In this document: positions 1 to 7,335 of the stretch, in pieces | Layout of the letters: each line of letters begins with the position of its first letter | How positions within the stretch are numbered: position 1 is the stretch's first letter | Notes under the pieces: model-generated | The model's database searches: none | What the model was told of the DNA's origin: nothing | What the model saw: the letters and a program-made list of their open reading frames with translations, nothing else | Made by a program: the position numbers and the translations under genes | Assembly (NCBI GenBank): GCA_934650975.1 | Contig: CAKUFW010000025.1 | Span: 1-25,189, forward strand | Reading direction: 5' to 3' | DNA from: an uncultured Collinsella sp. | Lineage (GTDB): Bacteria > Actinomycetota > Coriobacteriia > Coriobacteriales > Coriobacteriaceae | DNA length: 25,189 bases

Positions 1-708
1 TATCTGGTGCCCGCGATTGCCAAGCACCTGTGCCTGGGCGATTCGGGCCGCGAGTTCCAGGACTGCATGGGCCAGACTGAGCTTTGCCACCTGCTGGAGC
101 ACGTGACGGTCGAGCTCATGAACGAGACCGGTCTCGCCGGCAGCATCTCGTGCGGTCGCACGCGCGTGAGCGAGCATGACGAGCGCGTCTTTGAGGTTGA
201 GCTTTCGTGTCCCGACGACGCGTTGGCCATTGGCGCGCTGTCGTCGGCGACCTTTATGATGGACTGGGCGTACCTGCACGCCGACCAGCCGGCCCCCGAT
301 GTGGACGGCACGGTCGCGGGCCTGCGCAACCTGGTGCTGGGAATGCGTGCCGAGGCCGAGGGCAAGGATCCGCACGAGGCCGTCGCCGCCGCGAATGGCG
401 AGGACGTGGCCGAGGATGCGGTCGAGGGCGACGCTCCTGCCGCCGACGCCGCCGAGCCTGTTGTCGATGCCACCGCCGAGCCCGTTTCCGCCGAGCCGCA
501 GGGCGTCCCCAGCTTTGACGACGAGCCGCAGATGGCAATCGATACCGAGGGTGCGGTCGCCGAGAACCACGAGGCCCCCGCTGCCGTCTTTGGCGGCGCG
601 GCGACCGTTCCGGCAGGACCCGCACACGAGGGCAGCCTGCCGCTCGTGGACGGTGCCGGTGAGGACCCGGCCGCCACAATGGCCATGCCCACCATGCCCC
701 AGGAGTAG
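1..708 (+). CDS. Partial protein with cyanophycin-synthetase N-terminal-like domain and Ala/Glu/Pro-rich tail
   Basis: The reading frame is open from the first base, so the 5' end probably lies outside the window; the GTG at 7 is a possible but unconvincing start. The first ~115 residues carry HLLEHVTVEL (about nt 88-117) followed by CGRTR (151-165). This spacing resembles the N-terminal domain of cyanophycin synthetase (CphA), where HVxEHVALELQ is followed by GRTR. No ATP-grasp or Mur-ligase domain follows. From about nt 355 the protein is a low-complexity acidic Ala/Glu/Pro/Val stretch to the stop at 706-708. The function is unknown: it could be a stand-alone binding domain, or the tail of a larger protein that starts upstream. 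The domain resemblance is from visible motifs only. A promoter-like gap of about 135 nt separates it from the next gene. Confidence 0.7.
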   Translation, partial: YLVPAIAKHLCLGDSGREFQDCMGQTELCHLLEHVTVELMNETGLAGSISCGRTRVSEHDERVFEVELSCPDDALAIGALSSATFMMDWAYLHADQPAPDVDGTVAGLRNLVLGMRAEAEGKDPHEAVAAANGEDVAEDAVEGDAPAADAAEPVVDATAEPVSAEPQGVPSFDDEPQMAIDTEGAVAENHEAPAAVFGGAATVPAGPAHEGSLPLVDGAGEDPAATMAMPTMPQE

Positions 709-787
709 GTTCACTCGCTTATCGCCATCATGTACCTGCGCTTTTACCGTACGCAGATGAGCGGAACGGCAAATGTTGCGCTGCGGG

Positions 788-793
788 TATAAT
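788..793 (+). promoter_or_regulatory. Promoter -10 hexamer upstream of YtxH-like gene
   Basis: A perfect TATAAT lies 51 nt before the chosen start codon at 845. No good -35 hexamer is visible 16-18 nt upstream (AACGGC at 765-770 is the nearest spacing match), so the promoter call rests on the -10 alone. Confidence 0.5.
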
Positions 794-844
794 GGACAGC
801 ATTCAAACGGTGGGCATCGAGGTGCCCGCAGGAGAGGAATGATC

Positions 845-1234
845 ATGGGAAAGACTTTCAGCTTTGTCTCCGGTGCGCTCTTTGGTGCTGCTGCCGGCGC
901 TATCATCGGCGTTGCCCTGGCCCCGCGCTCGGGTGCCGAGACCCGCGCCATGGCTGCCGATATCGCCAACGACGCCTGGGACAACATGCGTGACACCTAC
1001 GAGCACAGCGCCGAGGAGGCCCGTGCCGCGGTCAACGACTTTGGTCCGATGGTCGACGCCAAGACCGATGACCTGCGCGCCAAGGTCGACCTGGCCCGCG
1101 AGCGCATGGACCAGCTGCGCGAGCAGCTCAACGACGCCATCTCGGGCGGCAACGTAACGCCCGCTGCCGACGTCGTGGTCGAGAACGCCACCGAGGCCGA
1201 TACCGAGGCCACGGAGCCCTCGACCGAGGCATAA
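845..1234 (+). CDS. YtxH-like small membrane-associated protein
   Basis: A protein of 129 residues. Residues about 5-27 form a glycine/alanine-rich hydrophobic segment followed by LAPRSGAETR, the hallmark of YtxH/DUF883-type proteins (one N-terminal membrane helix, then APxSGxETR). The middle is a charged, probably coiled-coil helix and the C-terminus is acidic and Thr/Glu-rich. The ATG at 845 is chosen because GGAGAGG (831-837) sits 7 nt upstream; the in-frame ATG at 839 would be too close to it. The family is linked to envelope or general stress in Bacillus, but the molecular role is unknown. The stop codon overlaps the start of the next gene by one base (TAATG at 1232-1236), so the two are likely translationally coupled. 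Confidence 0.8.
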   Translation: MGKTFSFVSGALFGAAAGAIIGVALAPRSGAETRAMAADIANDAWDNMRDTYEHSAEEARAAVNDFGPMVDAKTDDLRAKVDLARERMDQLREQLNDAISGGNVTPAADVVVENATEADTEATEPSTEA

Positions 1235-1989
1235 TGCGCGCAGGGGATTTTGTCGGCGTCAAGGTTTATCGCAAGCCTGCCGAAGACAAGCGCACCAAAA
1301 AGGACGGCACGCCGCGCAGCCCCAAAAAGCTCGGCAAGATTCACTTTCCCGTCTTTACTCCGGGCGGCACGCGCGTGGTGGGCTTTATGGTCCGCCAGTC
1401 CGATATCGCGGGCATGATCGAGCGTCCCGACCGCTTTGTGGCGCTCGATGCCATTGGCGTCTATGAGGGCGCTGTCGCGGTCGACGACGTCAAGGGCACC
1501 TATGATGCCGCCGCGGCCAAGCGCCTCGATATCAACCTGGACGATTGCATCATCTGGGTCGGCATGGACGTGCGCACGGAATCGGGCGATGTCGTGGGCT
1601 ATTGCTCGGACGTTGAGTTTAAGCCGCGCTCGGGTATCGTGCAGGCGTTCTATGTGACCGCCGGCGCCGCTTCGAGCATGCTGGTGGGCGACACGCAGGT
1701 GCCGCCGACGATGCTGCGCGGCTACGAGAACGGCGCGATGATCGTCTCGGATGAGGTCAAGGCGCTCGGGTATTCGGGCGGTGCGGCCGCCAAGGCTGCC
1801 GAGGCCAGTGTCGTGGTGGGCGATAAGGTCAAAAAGGGCGCCAAGGTGCTCGATGACAAGGGATCGGTTGCCGTGGACAAGGGCAGTCGCGCGCTGGGCA
1901 AGCAGCTCGGCAAGACGCGCGGCATGTTCAAGGCCTTTAAGGACGAATATCAAAAGGCGAGCGGGGGCTCGTCAAAAGCTAGCAAATAG
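1234..1989 (+). CDS. PRC-barrel domain protein
   Basis: A protein of 251 residues with no signal peptide or membrane helix. The N-terminal ~100 residues and a second stretch around residues 105-170 (VGMDVRTESGDVVGYCSDVEF, then a hydrophobic beta-rich run) look like PRC-barrel folds, small beta-barrels found in RimM, photosynthetic reaction centre H subunits and many actinobacterial proteins. The C-terminal ~60 residues are Lys/Gly/Ala-rich and probably disordered, with basic repeats (GDKVKKGAKVLDDKG). The start overlaps the stop of the YtxH-like gene by one base. The role is not known. Pairing with a membrane-anchored YtxH-like protein suggests an envelope-associated or adaptor function, which is inference. 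A hairpin follows the stop. Confidence 0.75.
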   Translation: MRAGDFVGVKVYRKPAEDKRTKKDGTPRSPKKLGKIHFPVFTPGGTRVVGFMVRQSDIAGMIERPDRFVALDAIGVYEGAVAVDDVKGTYDAAAAKRLDINLDDCIIWVGMDVRTESGDVVGYCSDVEFKPRSGIVQAFYVTAGAASSMLVGDTQVPPTMLRGYENGAMIVSDEVKALGYSGGAAAKAAEASVVVGDKVKKGAKVLDDKGSVAVDKGSRALGKQLGKTRGMFKAFKDEYQKASGGSSKASK

Positions 1990-2010
1990 CGACGTACCAA
2001 ATGATGGGAG

Positions 2011-2040
2011 GCGAGCCGGAGACATGTTGCTCCGGCTCGC
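2011..2040 (+). terminator. Hairpin, probable terminator after PRC-barrel gene
   Basis: A perfect 11-bp stem (GCGAGCCGGAG at 2011-2021, CTCCGGCTCGC at 2030-2040) with an 8-nt loop lies 21 nt after the stop. The following bases (TGTGTTTATG) are only moderately T-rich, so termination may be partial. Confidence 0.55.
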
Positions 2041-2061
2041 TGTGTTTATGGGGGAGGGCAC

Positions 2062-3468
2062 ATGCGCCAAAACGGATCCAACTTAAACGGGCGCTCCGGT
2101 GCGCGTCCGACGGCTCGCCGCGACCTGGGGCAGCTGCCCAGCGGTCAGCGTCGACGTCGCCGTAAGCCCGGCGCGGTGTACCTCAACCATAGCCGCGGGT
2201 TTAGCGACCGCAGCGCGCGCATTGGCAACGGACGCACGCCGCGCCGGCCGTCCCGTCTGCCCTATGCGCTCATTGCCGTGGGCTGCGCGCTCGTGCTGTT
2301 TATCGCTGCCGTCGTGGGCTACGTCAACCGCAGCGTGGACGTGGAGCTCAACGGGCAAAAGACCGCGGTGCGCGTGGGTTCTACGCTGCAGAACCTTATC
2401 GACGACCAAAGCCTGACCGAAACGTACGACGCCGGCGACCTGCTGGCCGTCGACGATAGCGTGCTCAAGCGCCATGACGGCGAAAAGCTGTCGGTGAAGG
2501 TTGACGGTAAGCGCGTGAAGCAGGGCAAATGGGATAGTCGCGAGCTTACGGGCGGCGAGAAAGTGACGGTCAAGGACGGCCGCAACACCTACGAGAAGCA
2601 CGAGGTCCAGGCCACGACTATCGAGCCCAAACTGACGGTCGAGGGCACGGGTGCCATTGAGTATGTCAAAACCTGGGGCGTCCAGGGCCGCTCCGAGGTG
2701 TGGGTCGGCGAGCAATCGGGCAAGACGCAGGACCGCGGCGAGGTTGTGCCCGCCACCGACTGCGTAGTCGAGTGCGCAAGCGTAGCGCCCAAGGGCAATG
2801 AAAAGTACGTGGCGCTGACGTTTGACGAGGGCCCGAGTGGCGCGACCAAGCAGATCTTGCAGGTGCTCAAGGAGAAGGGCGTGAGCGTTACGTTCTTCCT
2901 TTCGGGTGATGCCGCCGAAGCCTCGCCCGCTACCGCCAAGGCGATTGTCGATGCCGGGTGCGAGATCGGCTCCAACAGTTACAGCGATGATTCGCTCAAG
3001 GGCGAGGATCGCGAGACGGTGCGCATGCAGATCTCGAAGGGAACCGAGGCGATTAAGTCGGCGACCGGCGTTGAGACGATGCTGTTGCGCGCTCCCTACG
3101 CCGCGTTTGACGAGCAAAACTGGATTGACTCGATGGACCTGGTGTCCGCCGTGGTCTCGTGGAATATCGACTCGGGCGATTGGCTGCTCAACGGTGCCGA
3201 CGAGCAGGTATCGACCGTGCTCGATTCGGTGACGCCGGGCAACATTGTGCTGCTCACCGATAGCGACGAGTGCGCTGAGCAGACGCTCGAGGCGCTGCCG
3301 CAGATTATCGATGGCCTTGTCGCCGACGGCTACAAGATCGTGACGCTCAGCGACCTGGTCAAGACGGACACGGCATTGAGCAAAAAGCTCACCTCGCTCA
3401 CCAAGGTTTCCATGCCCAAAAACGCCGTGTTCCCCCAACTCCCCGAGGACGACGACACCGCAGAGTAG
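2062..3468 (+). CDS. Membrane-anchored polysaccharide-deacetylase-like protein, catalytically degenerate
   Basis: A protein of 468 residues: a basic cytoplasmic N-terminus (poly-Arg near 30), one membrane helix (about 68-88), a DUF348-like beta domain (about 90-185; VDVELNGQKTAVRVGSTLQ resembles YabE/Rpf-type repeats), then a NodB-type deacetylase domain (about 245-440). NodB enzymes need an Asp-His-His metal site and a catalytic His. Here TFDDGP is TFDEGP (F254-P258), the HxxxH pair is replaced by Asn305 and Asp309, and the LxH catalytic motif is LLT (Thr399). The RxPY (343-346) and DSGDW (370-374) motifs are kept. The protein is therefore probably a non-catalytic, extracytoplasmic glycan-binding relative, unless it uses an unusual mechanism. 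The start is supported by GGGGAGGG just upstream. It stands alone between hairpins and the cation-transport leader. Confidence 0.8.
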   Translation: MRQNGSNLNGRSGARPTARRDLGQLPSGQRRRRRKPGAVYLNHSRGFSDRSARIGNGRTPRRPSRLPYALIAVGCALVLFIAAVVGYVNRSVDVELNGQKTAVRVGSTLQNLIDDQSLTETYDAGDLLAVDDSVLKRHDGEKLSVKVDGKRVKQGKWDSRELTGGEKVTVKDGRNTYEKHEVQATTIEPKLTVEGTGAIEYVKTWGVQGRSEVWVGEQSGKTQDRGEVVPATDCVVECASVAPKGNEKYVALTFDEGPSGATKQILQVLKEKGVSVTFFLSGDAAEASPATAKAIVDAGCEIGSNSYSDDSLKGEDRETVRMQISKGTEAIKSATGVETMLLRAPYAAFDEQNWIDSMDLVSAVVSWNIDSGDWLLNGADEQVSTVLDSVTPGNIVLLTDSDECAEQTLEALPQIIDGLVADGYKIVTLSDLVKTDTALSKKLTSLTKVSMPKNAVFPQLPEDDDTAE

Positions 3469-3566
3469 TCATGTAAGAACGTCCATTGACTGTGTCACGG
3501 ATACGTCAACGTTTGGTATGCCTGCAATGTGCAGCGCATAAATTCGGTGCCGCAGCGCAATGCTGA

Positions 3567-3575
3567 TGCTATAGT
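3567..3575 (+). promoter_or_regulatory. Extended -10 promoter for the cation-transport operon
   Basis: TGCTATAGT is an extended -10 (TGn plus TATAGT at 3570-3575). It predicts transcription starting near 3582, just before the folded region at 3591, so the ~205-nt leader would be transcribed. No good -35 is visible, which is usual for extended -10 promoters. Confidence 0.45.
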
Positions 3576-3590
3576 TACTGCGGTTAATGA

Positions 3591-3678
3591 GGGTCAAGAG
3601 AAAGGTTACAGGTGAAATCCAAACCTCGACCATACAGTCGATGACCCCATGCAGGTGCTTTTTGCGCATGCACGGGGT
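3591..3678 (+). promoter_or_regulatory. Structured 5' leader, possible riboswitch-like element
   Basis: The 318-bp gap 3469-3786 holds no gene. Within it, GGGTCA (3591-3596) pairs with TGACCC (3642-3647) and encloses two small hairpins: AGGTT/AACCT (3603-3607, 3622-3626) and CGAC/GTCG (3627-3630, 3637-3640), a three-way-junction shape. The 3' strand of the closing stem is shared with a competing hairpin, ACCCCATGCA (3644-3653) with TGCACGGGGT (3669-3678), one mismatch. Two mutually exclusive folds upstream of a transporter operon suggest ligand-controlled expression. I could not match it to a known class; the M-box (ykoK) consensus is not visible. Confidence 0.35.
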
Positions 3679-3786
3679 GTGAGCGTCGAGCGGCGTGCCG
3701 CCCGCGCATGCGTATACATATCAAACAGTCCACGGATAGCGTGCCCGTCTGGCCGCGGTCCGCAGGAATAATGATGGGGAGCACCA

Positions 3787-5631
3787 TTGAATTATCTGAG
3801 TGAGATGCTCAAATTGCCGGTCTTGGACGTCGACGGCGAAAAGCTCGGCGTGGTCAACGATTTTGGCATTGCTACCGGCGAAGTTTTTCCGCACGTGACG
3901 TCGCTCGCGTTCCGCGGTCCCGGCAAGACGCCGTTTATGATCAGCTGGCGCAAGTGGGTCGACCGTATCGACGAGACGGGCGTGTACCTCAAGACGTCGG
4001 CCACCGAAATCCGCTTTTCGTACCTGCAGCCGACTGAACTCTTGCTCGCGCGCGACGTGCTCAACAAACAGATTGTCGACACGCAGGGCATGAAAGTCGT
4101 GCGCGTCAACGACATCAAGTTCTCCATGTCGGGCGAAAATCAGCTGCGCCTGCTGGGTGCTGAGGTCGGTGCCCGCGGGCTGCTGCGTGCAATCAGCCCC
4201 GCGCTCGAGCACGTCGTCGAGGGCTTTATGAAGCACCTGGGCAAGCCGCTCAGCGAGGACATTATCGCCTGGTCTTATATGGACCTGCTCGATCGCTCGA
4301 CTAAGAACATCCAGCTCTCGGTGTCGCACAAGACGCTTGGCGAGCTGCATCCTGCCGACATCGCTGACATTATCGAGCAGCTCGACCCGCGCCTGCGCGC
4401 GCAGGTGTTCGCGCAGCTCGATACGGCACAGGCCGCCGAGGCCATCTCGGAGTTCGATGACGACGAGCTCATGACCGAGATGCTCGAGGGCCTGTCCGAC
4501 ACGGACGCATCGTCGATGCTGGCCATGATGGACCCGGACGACGCCGCCGACCTGATCGACGAGCTCAGCTACGAGAAGGCCGAGAAGCTCCTGCGCCTGA
4601 TGGGCGTCAAGGAGGAGAAGGCGATTCGTAACCTGCTGGGCTACGAGGAAAACACCGCCGGCCGTATCATGACCTCGGAGTTTGTCGCCCTGCCCGCCAC
4701 GGCGACAGTCGCCGATGCCATCGAGGCCATCCGCAAGCTCGACGAGGACTTCGAGAGCGTCTACTACGTCTACACCGAGGACCCGAGCGGCATGCTGACG
4801 GGCGTGCTTTCGTTGCGCACGCTGATCGTTGCCGACCGCGACGCCACGCTGGGGCAGCTCGCCTATCGCGACCTGGTTTATGTATCGCCCGACGAGGACC
4901 AGGAAGATGTAACGGACGAGATGACCAAGTACGACCTGGTCGCCATTCCCGTCTGCGACGAGAACCGCCATATCCTGGGCATCGTTACCTTCGACGACGC
5001 CATGGATGTTATCGCCGAGGAGCATCAGGAGGACCTGCAGATCGCCGGCATCGGCTCGGGCGACAGCGCGTCGGACGACTCGACGAACGTGCTCAGCTGG
5101 TTCGTGCATCGCCAGTACTGGGTTGTCGTGTGGGGCATCGCCTCGTGCATCATGGCAACGGTACTAGGGACAGCGTTCGGTTCCGCGCACCTGGTGGTGT
5201 TCCCCATGTGCGCCATGCCGCTCGTGCTACTGGCAGCCTCGCGCATGGTGTCGTTCGTCAAGAACTACTTCCTCGAGTATGACGGCCACGACGACGAGCC
5301 CAAGCCGTACCTGGGATTCTTCTTCCAGAGCACGGGCATGGGCCTGATCCTTTCACTCGTGACCTACCTGTGCGCGCAGCTGGTGCGCACCGCCGCGTTC
5401 CCCGATGCCCCCATGTTCGAGGAGCAGCTCTTTACCGGGTGCTTTAACCTTGCGGCCATCATCTGCCTGGTGGGCAACATGAGCGCCGTGATTTATCTGA
5501 TGGTGCTGTTCTGGCGCGATGAGCACGACCTCAATACGTCGGGTACCGCCATGAACGTCATCGCCGTCATGATCTCGTGCGTGGCGTACTGCACCGCCGC
5601 GGTGCTGCTCACCATGTCGGTCATGGGATAG
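3787..5631 (+). CDS. MgtE-like protein: PRC barrel, MgtE_N, CBS pair and divergent membrane domain
   Basis: A protein of 614 residues read from a TTG start with GGGGAG 5 nt upstream (3776-3781); ATG codons at 3771 and 3774 are out of frame. In order: a PRC-barrel-like N-terminus (about 1-90); an MgtE_N superhelix (about 180-280; LGELHPADIADIIEQLDPR, then MDPDDAADLIDELS); a CBS pair (about 290-425; ENTAGRIMTSEFVALP is typical); and a membrane domain of about four to five helices (about 440-614). MgtE proteins are Mg2+ channels gated by Mg2+ binding to the MgtE_N/CBS part. The C-terminal membrane part lacks the conserved GGNxGxQ-like pore motif seen in standard MgtE, so transport by itself is uncertain. 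The protein may instead gate or regulate the NRAMP-type transporter encoded 8 nt downstream. Confidence 0.8.
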   Translation: MNYLSEMLKLPVLDVDGEKLGVVNDFGIATGEVFPHVTSLAFRGPGKTPFMISWRKWVDRIDETGVYLKTSATEIRFSYLQPTELLLARDVLNKQIVDTQGMKVVRVNDIKFSMSGENQLRLLGAEVGARGLLRAISPALEHVVEGFMKHLGKPLSEDIIAWSYMDLLDRSTKNIQLSVSHKTLGELHPADIADIIEQLDPRLRAQVFAQLDTAQAAEAISEFDDDELMTEMLEGLSDTDASSMLAMMDPDDAADLIDELSYEKAEKLLRLMGVKEEKAIRNLLGYEENTAGRIMTSEFVALPATATVADAIEAIRKLDEDFESVYYVYTEDPSGMLTGVLSLRTLIVADRDATLGQLAYRDLVYVSPDEDQEDVTDEMTKYDLVAIPVCDENRHILGIVTFDDAMDVIAEEHQEDLQIAGIGSGDSASDDSTNVLSWFVHRQYWVVVWGIASCIMATVLGTAFGSAHLVVFPMCAMPLVLLAASRMVSFVKNYFLEYDGHDDEPKPYLGFFFQSTGMGLILSLVTYLCAQLVRTAAFPDAPMFEEQLFTGCFNLAAIICLVGNMSAVIYLMVLFWRDEHDLNTSGTAMNVIAVMISCVAYCTAAVLLTMSVMG

Positions 5632-5639
5632 GTGGTCGC

Positions 5640-6902
5640 GTGCAAAACACGAAGCAAAAGGCGAGCACCAAGCAAAAGCTAACCATTGCGGCCATCTTTG
5701 GCGCCATGGGCCCCGGTCTGCTGGCGGCGCTTTCGGGCAACGATGCCGGTGGCATCGCCACGTATTCCAGCGCGGGCGCCAGCTATGGCTACAAGATGCT
5801 GTGGATGCTCCCCGTTATGACCGTGCTGCTTATCGTGACGCAGGAGACTGCTGCCCGTTGCGGTTGCGTGACGGGTAAGGGTCTGGCATCGCTCATCCGC
5901 GAACGCTTTGGCGTGCGCAAGAGCGTGCTGGCCATGGCGGCGCTGTTGATCGCCAACACGGCCGTGACCATCTCGGAGTTCGCGGGTATCGCGAGCGGCC
6001 TTGCTCTTTTTGGCGTCCCGGCGAGCATCTCGGTGCCGCTTGTGGCGCTGCTGGTGTGGATGCTTACCATGTCGGGCAGTTTCCAGCGTATCGAGAAGAT
6101 TTTGCTGCTGGTAAGCTGCGTGTTCGTGACCTACATCGTCGCCGCGTTTATGGCTGGCCCCAACTGGGGCGAGGTCGCGGTCGACTTGGTCGTGCCCAAT
6201 ATTCAGAATGATCCCAACTACGTGTCGCTCGTAGTCGCAACAATCGGTACTACCATCGCACCGTGGATGATCTTCCTGGCGCAGAACAATGTGGTCGATA
6301 AGAACGCGGGCGAGGACGATATCGTGCTGCAGCGTATCGATACCGTAAGCGGCTCGATTGCTGCCGATATAATCGCCGGCTTCATTATCATCACGACCGG
6401 TACGGTGCTGTTCCCGGCGGGTATTCAGATTAGCGATGCCGCTGACGCTGCCCGTGCACTGGAGCCTATCGCGGGCCAGTGGTCCACGGTGCTGTTCGCC
6501 TCGGGCCTGGTTGCGGCGAGCTTTTTGGCTGCGTGCGTGCTGCCGGGTGTTACGTCCAGCGCCATCTGCGAGGCATTTGGCTGGGAGCGCGGCGCCGATC
6601 GCAGCTGGGACGAGGCTCCGGTCTACCGTGGCATCATTACGGCCATCATCGGTATCTCTGCCGTGCTGGTACTTATGCCCGGCGTCGATTTGTTCCAGAT
6701 TATGATGACCTCGCAGGTCATTAACGGTGTGCTACTGCCTGTGGTTCTGGTGTTCCAGGTGGTTATCGCCGCCGACCGTCACATTATGGGCGCCAACCGC
6801 AACGGCCGCGTGTGGAACGTGCTCACGTGGGCGACCATCGGCGTGATTACGGTGCTGACGGTTGTCATGTTTGTGCTGCAGGCGATGGGTTACAGCGCGT
6901 AG
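5640..6902 (+). CDS. NRAMP-family divalent metal transporter, Mg-transporter-like (NRMT type)
   Basis: A polytopic protein of 420 residues with about 11 membrane helices. The GTG start at 5640 is chosen because AGGTGG (5630-5635) precedes it and because it lies 8 nt after the MgtE-like stop; a start inside the upstream gene would add a non-conserved peptide. GPGLLAALSGNDAGG (24-38) aligns with the NRAMP TM1 GPGFLAAxxxxDPGN, so the DPGN motif is DAGG (Asp35 kept). The TM6 MPH motif is APW (207-209). Loss of the Asn and Met ligands matches what I know of the NRAMP-related Mg transporter from the relative Eggerthella lenta, which moves Mg2+ (and Mn2+) rather than transition metals selectively. 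Function is therefore inferred as Mg2+ uptake, coupled with the upstream MgtE-like protein. Confidence 0.82.
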   Translation: MQNTKQKASTKQKLTIAAIFGAMGPGLLAALSGNDAGGIATYSSAGASYGYKMLWMLPVMTVLLIVTQETAARCGCVTGKGLASLIRERFGVRKSVLAMAALLIANTAVTISEFAGIASGLALFGVPASISVPLVALLVWMLTMSGSFQRIEKILLLVSCVFVTYIVAAFMAGPNWGEVAVDLVVPNIQNDPNYVSLVVATIGTTIAPWMIFLAQNNVVDKNAGEDDIVLQRIDTVSGSIAADIIAGFIIITTGTVLFPAGIQISDAADAARALEPIAGQWSTVLFASGLVAASFLAACVLPGVTSSAICEAFGWERGADRSWDEAPVYRGIITAIIGISAVLVLMPGVDLFQIMMTSQVINGVLLPVVLVFQVVIAADRHIMGANRNGRVWNVLTWATIGVITVLTVVMFVLQAMGYSA

Positions 6903-6921
6903 CGCCTCTTTTGAGCTTTGG

Positions 6922-6954
6922 ACGGGCCGCGGCATGGGCTGCGGCCCGTTTTTT
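6922..6954 (+). terminator. Rho-independent terminator of the cation-transport operon
   Basis: A 9-bp GC-rich stem (ACGGGCCGC at 6922-6930, GCGGCCCGT at 6941-6949) is followed by a T-run (6949-6954), 20 nt after the NRAMP stop codon. Confidence 0.85.
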
Positions 6955-6983
6955 GCTTGCTATAGGGGGTTAGTTATATGGTA

Positions 6984-7213
6984 GTGGGCAAAAAATGCCA
7001 AATATGAGTACTGTTGCTAAGACGATAGCATTTAGGGCTAAGAAGATAATGAACATAACTTATAGTATGTTCATTAAGATTTGCTTCAGCAGGCCTTGGA
7101 CCAGTCAGGTTGGACCCTCTTGGGGTTTGTTGGGGGCGCTTAGACGTTGTTTTGGGCGATTTATCCTGCTACTAAAATGGTAACAGTACTCATATTTGCC
7201 CTTTTTTGCCCAC
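6984..7213. repeat. 230-bp element with 32-bp terminal inverted repeats (MITE-like)
   Basis: The left end 6984-7015 and the reverse complement of the right end 7182-7213 agree at 30 of 32 positions (both begin GTGGGCAAAAAA and end CAAATATGAGTACTGTT). Inside lies a perfect 11-bp palindrome, TAATGAACATA (7047-7057) and TATGTTCATTA (7066-7076). The interior is more AT-rich than its surroundings. No flanking target-site duplication is obvious and no transposase is encoded; a 62-codon frame at 6995-7183 runs from end to end of the element but looks incidental. Best reading: a non-autonomous mobile element or a long palindromic intergenic repeat. The rest of the 6955-7335 gap holds only the terminator at 7232-7276. 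Confidence 0.65.
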
Positions 7214-7231
7214 GGCCCTTCGACACGAGGT

Positions 7232-7276
7232 AAAAAGCCGCCCCTGGACTGGAATTGACAGCCCAGGGGCGGCTTT
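7232..7276 (-). terminator. Rho-independent terminator for the acyltransferase gene
   Basis: A 14-bp perfect stem (7234-7247 with 7263-7276; core GCCGCCCCTGG) lies 60 nt beyond the stop of the minus-strand gene, and on the minus strand it is followed by TTTTTA (7232-7236). Confidence 0.85.
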
Positions 7277-7335
7277 CGCTTGTCGCAGGAGTGTCCCCAA
7301 GTGCCGGCCGAAAAGGAACGTCCCTAGCTGCCGGG

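Noticed and set aside
3469..3786. M-box (ykoK) magnesium riboswitch
   Set aside because: Expected because of the Mg2+ transporter genes, but the conserved GGTGAGGCTCCT and ACGCTGCTGCCC-type segments are absent. The visible fold is different.
3721..5109. Long minus-strand open frame of 462 codons opposite the MgtE-like gene
   Set aside because: It lies fully opposite a gene with clear domains, has a His/Arg/Val-biased composition typical of antisense frames in GC-rich DNA, and shows no recognisable motif or ribosome-binding site.
6995..7183. 62-codon frame inside the inverted-repeat element
   Set aside because: It starts and ends near the terminal repeats and has no similarity I recognise and no clear ribosome-binding site. 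It is more likely a by-product of the element.
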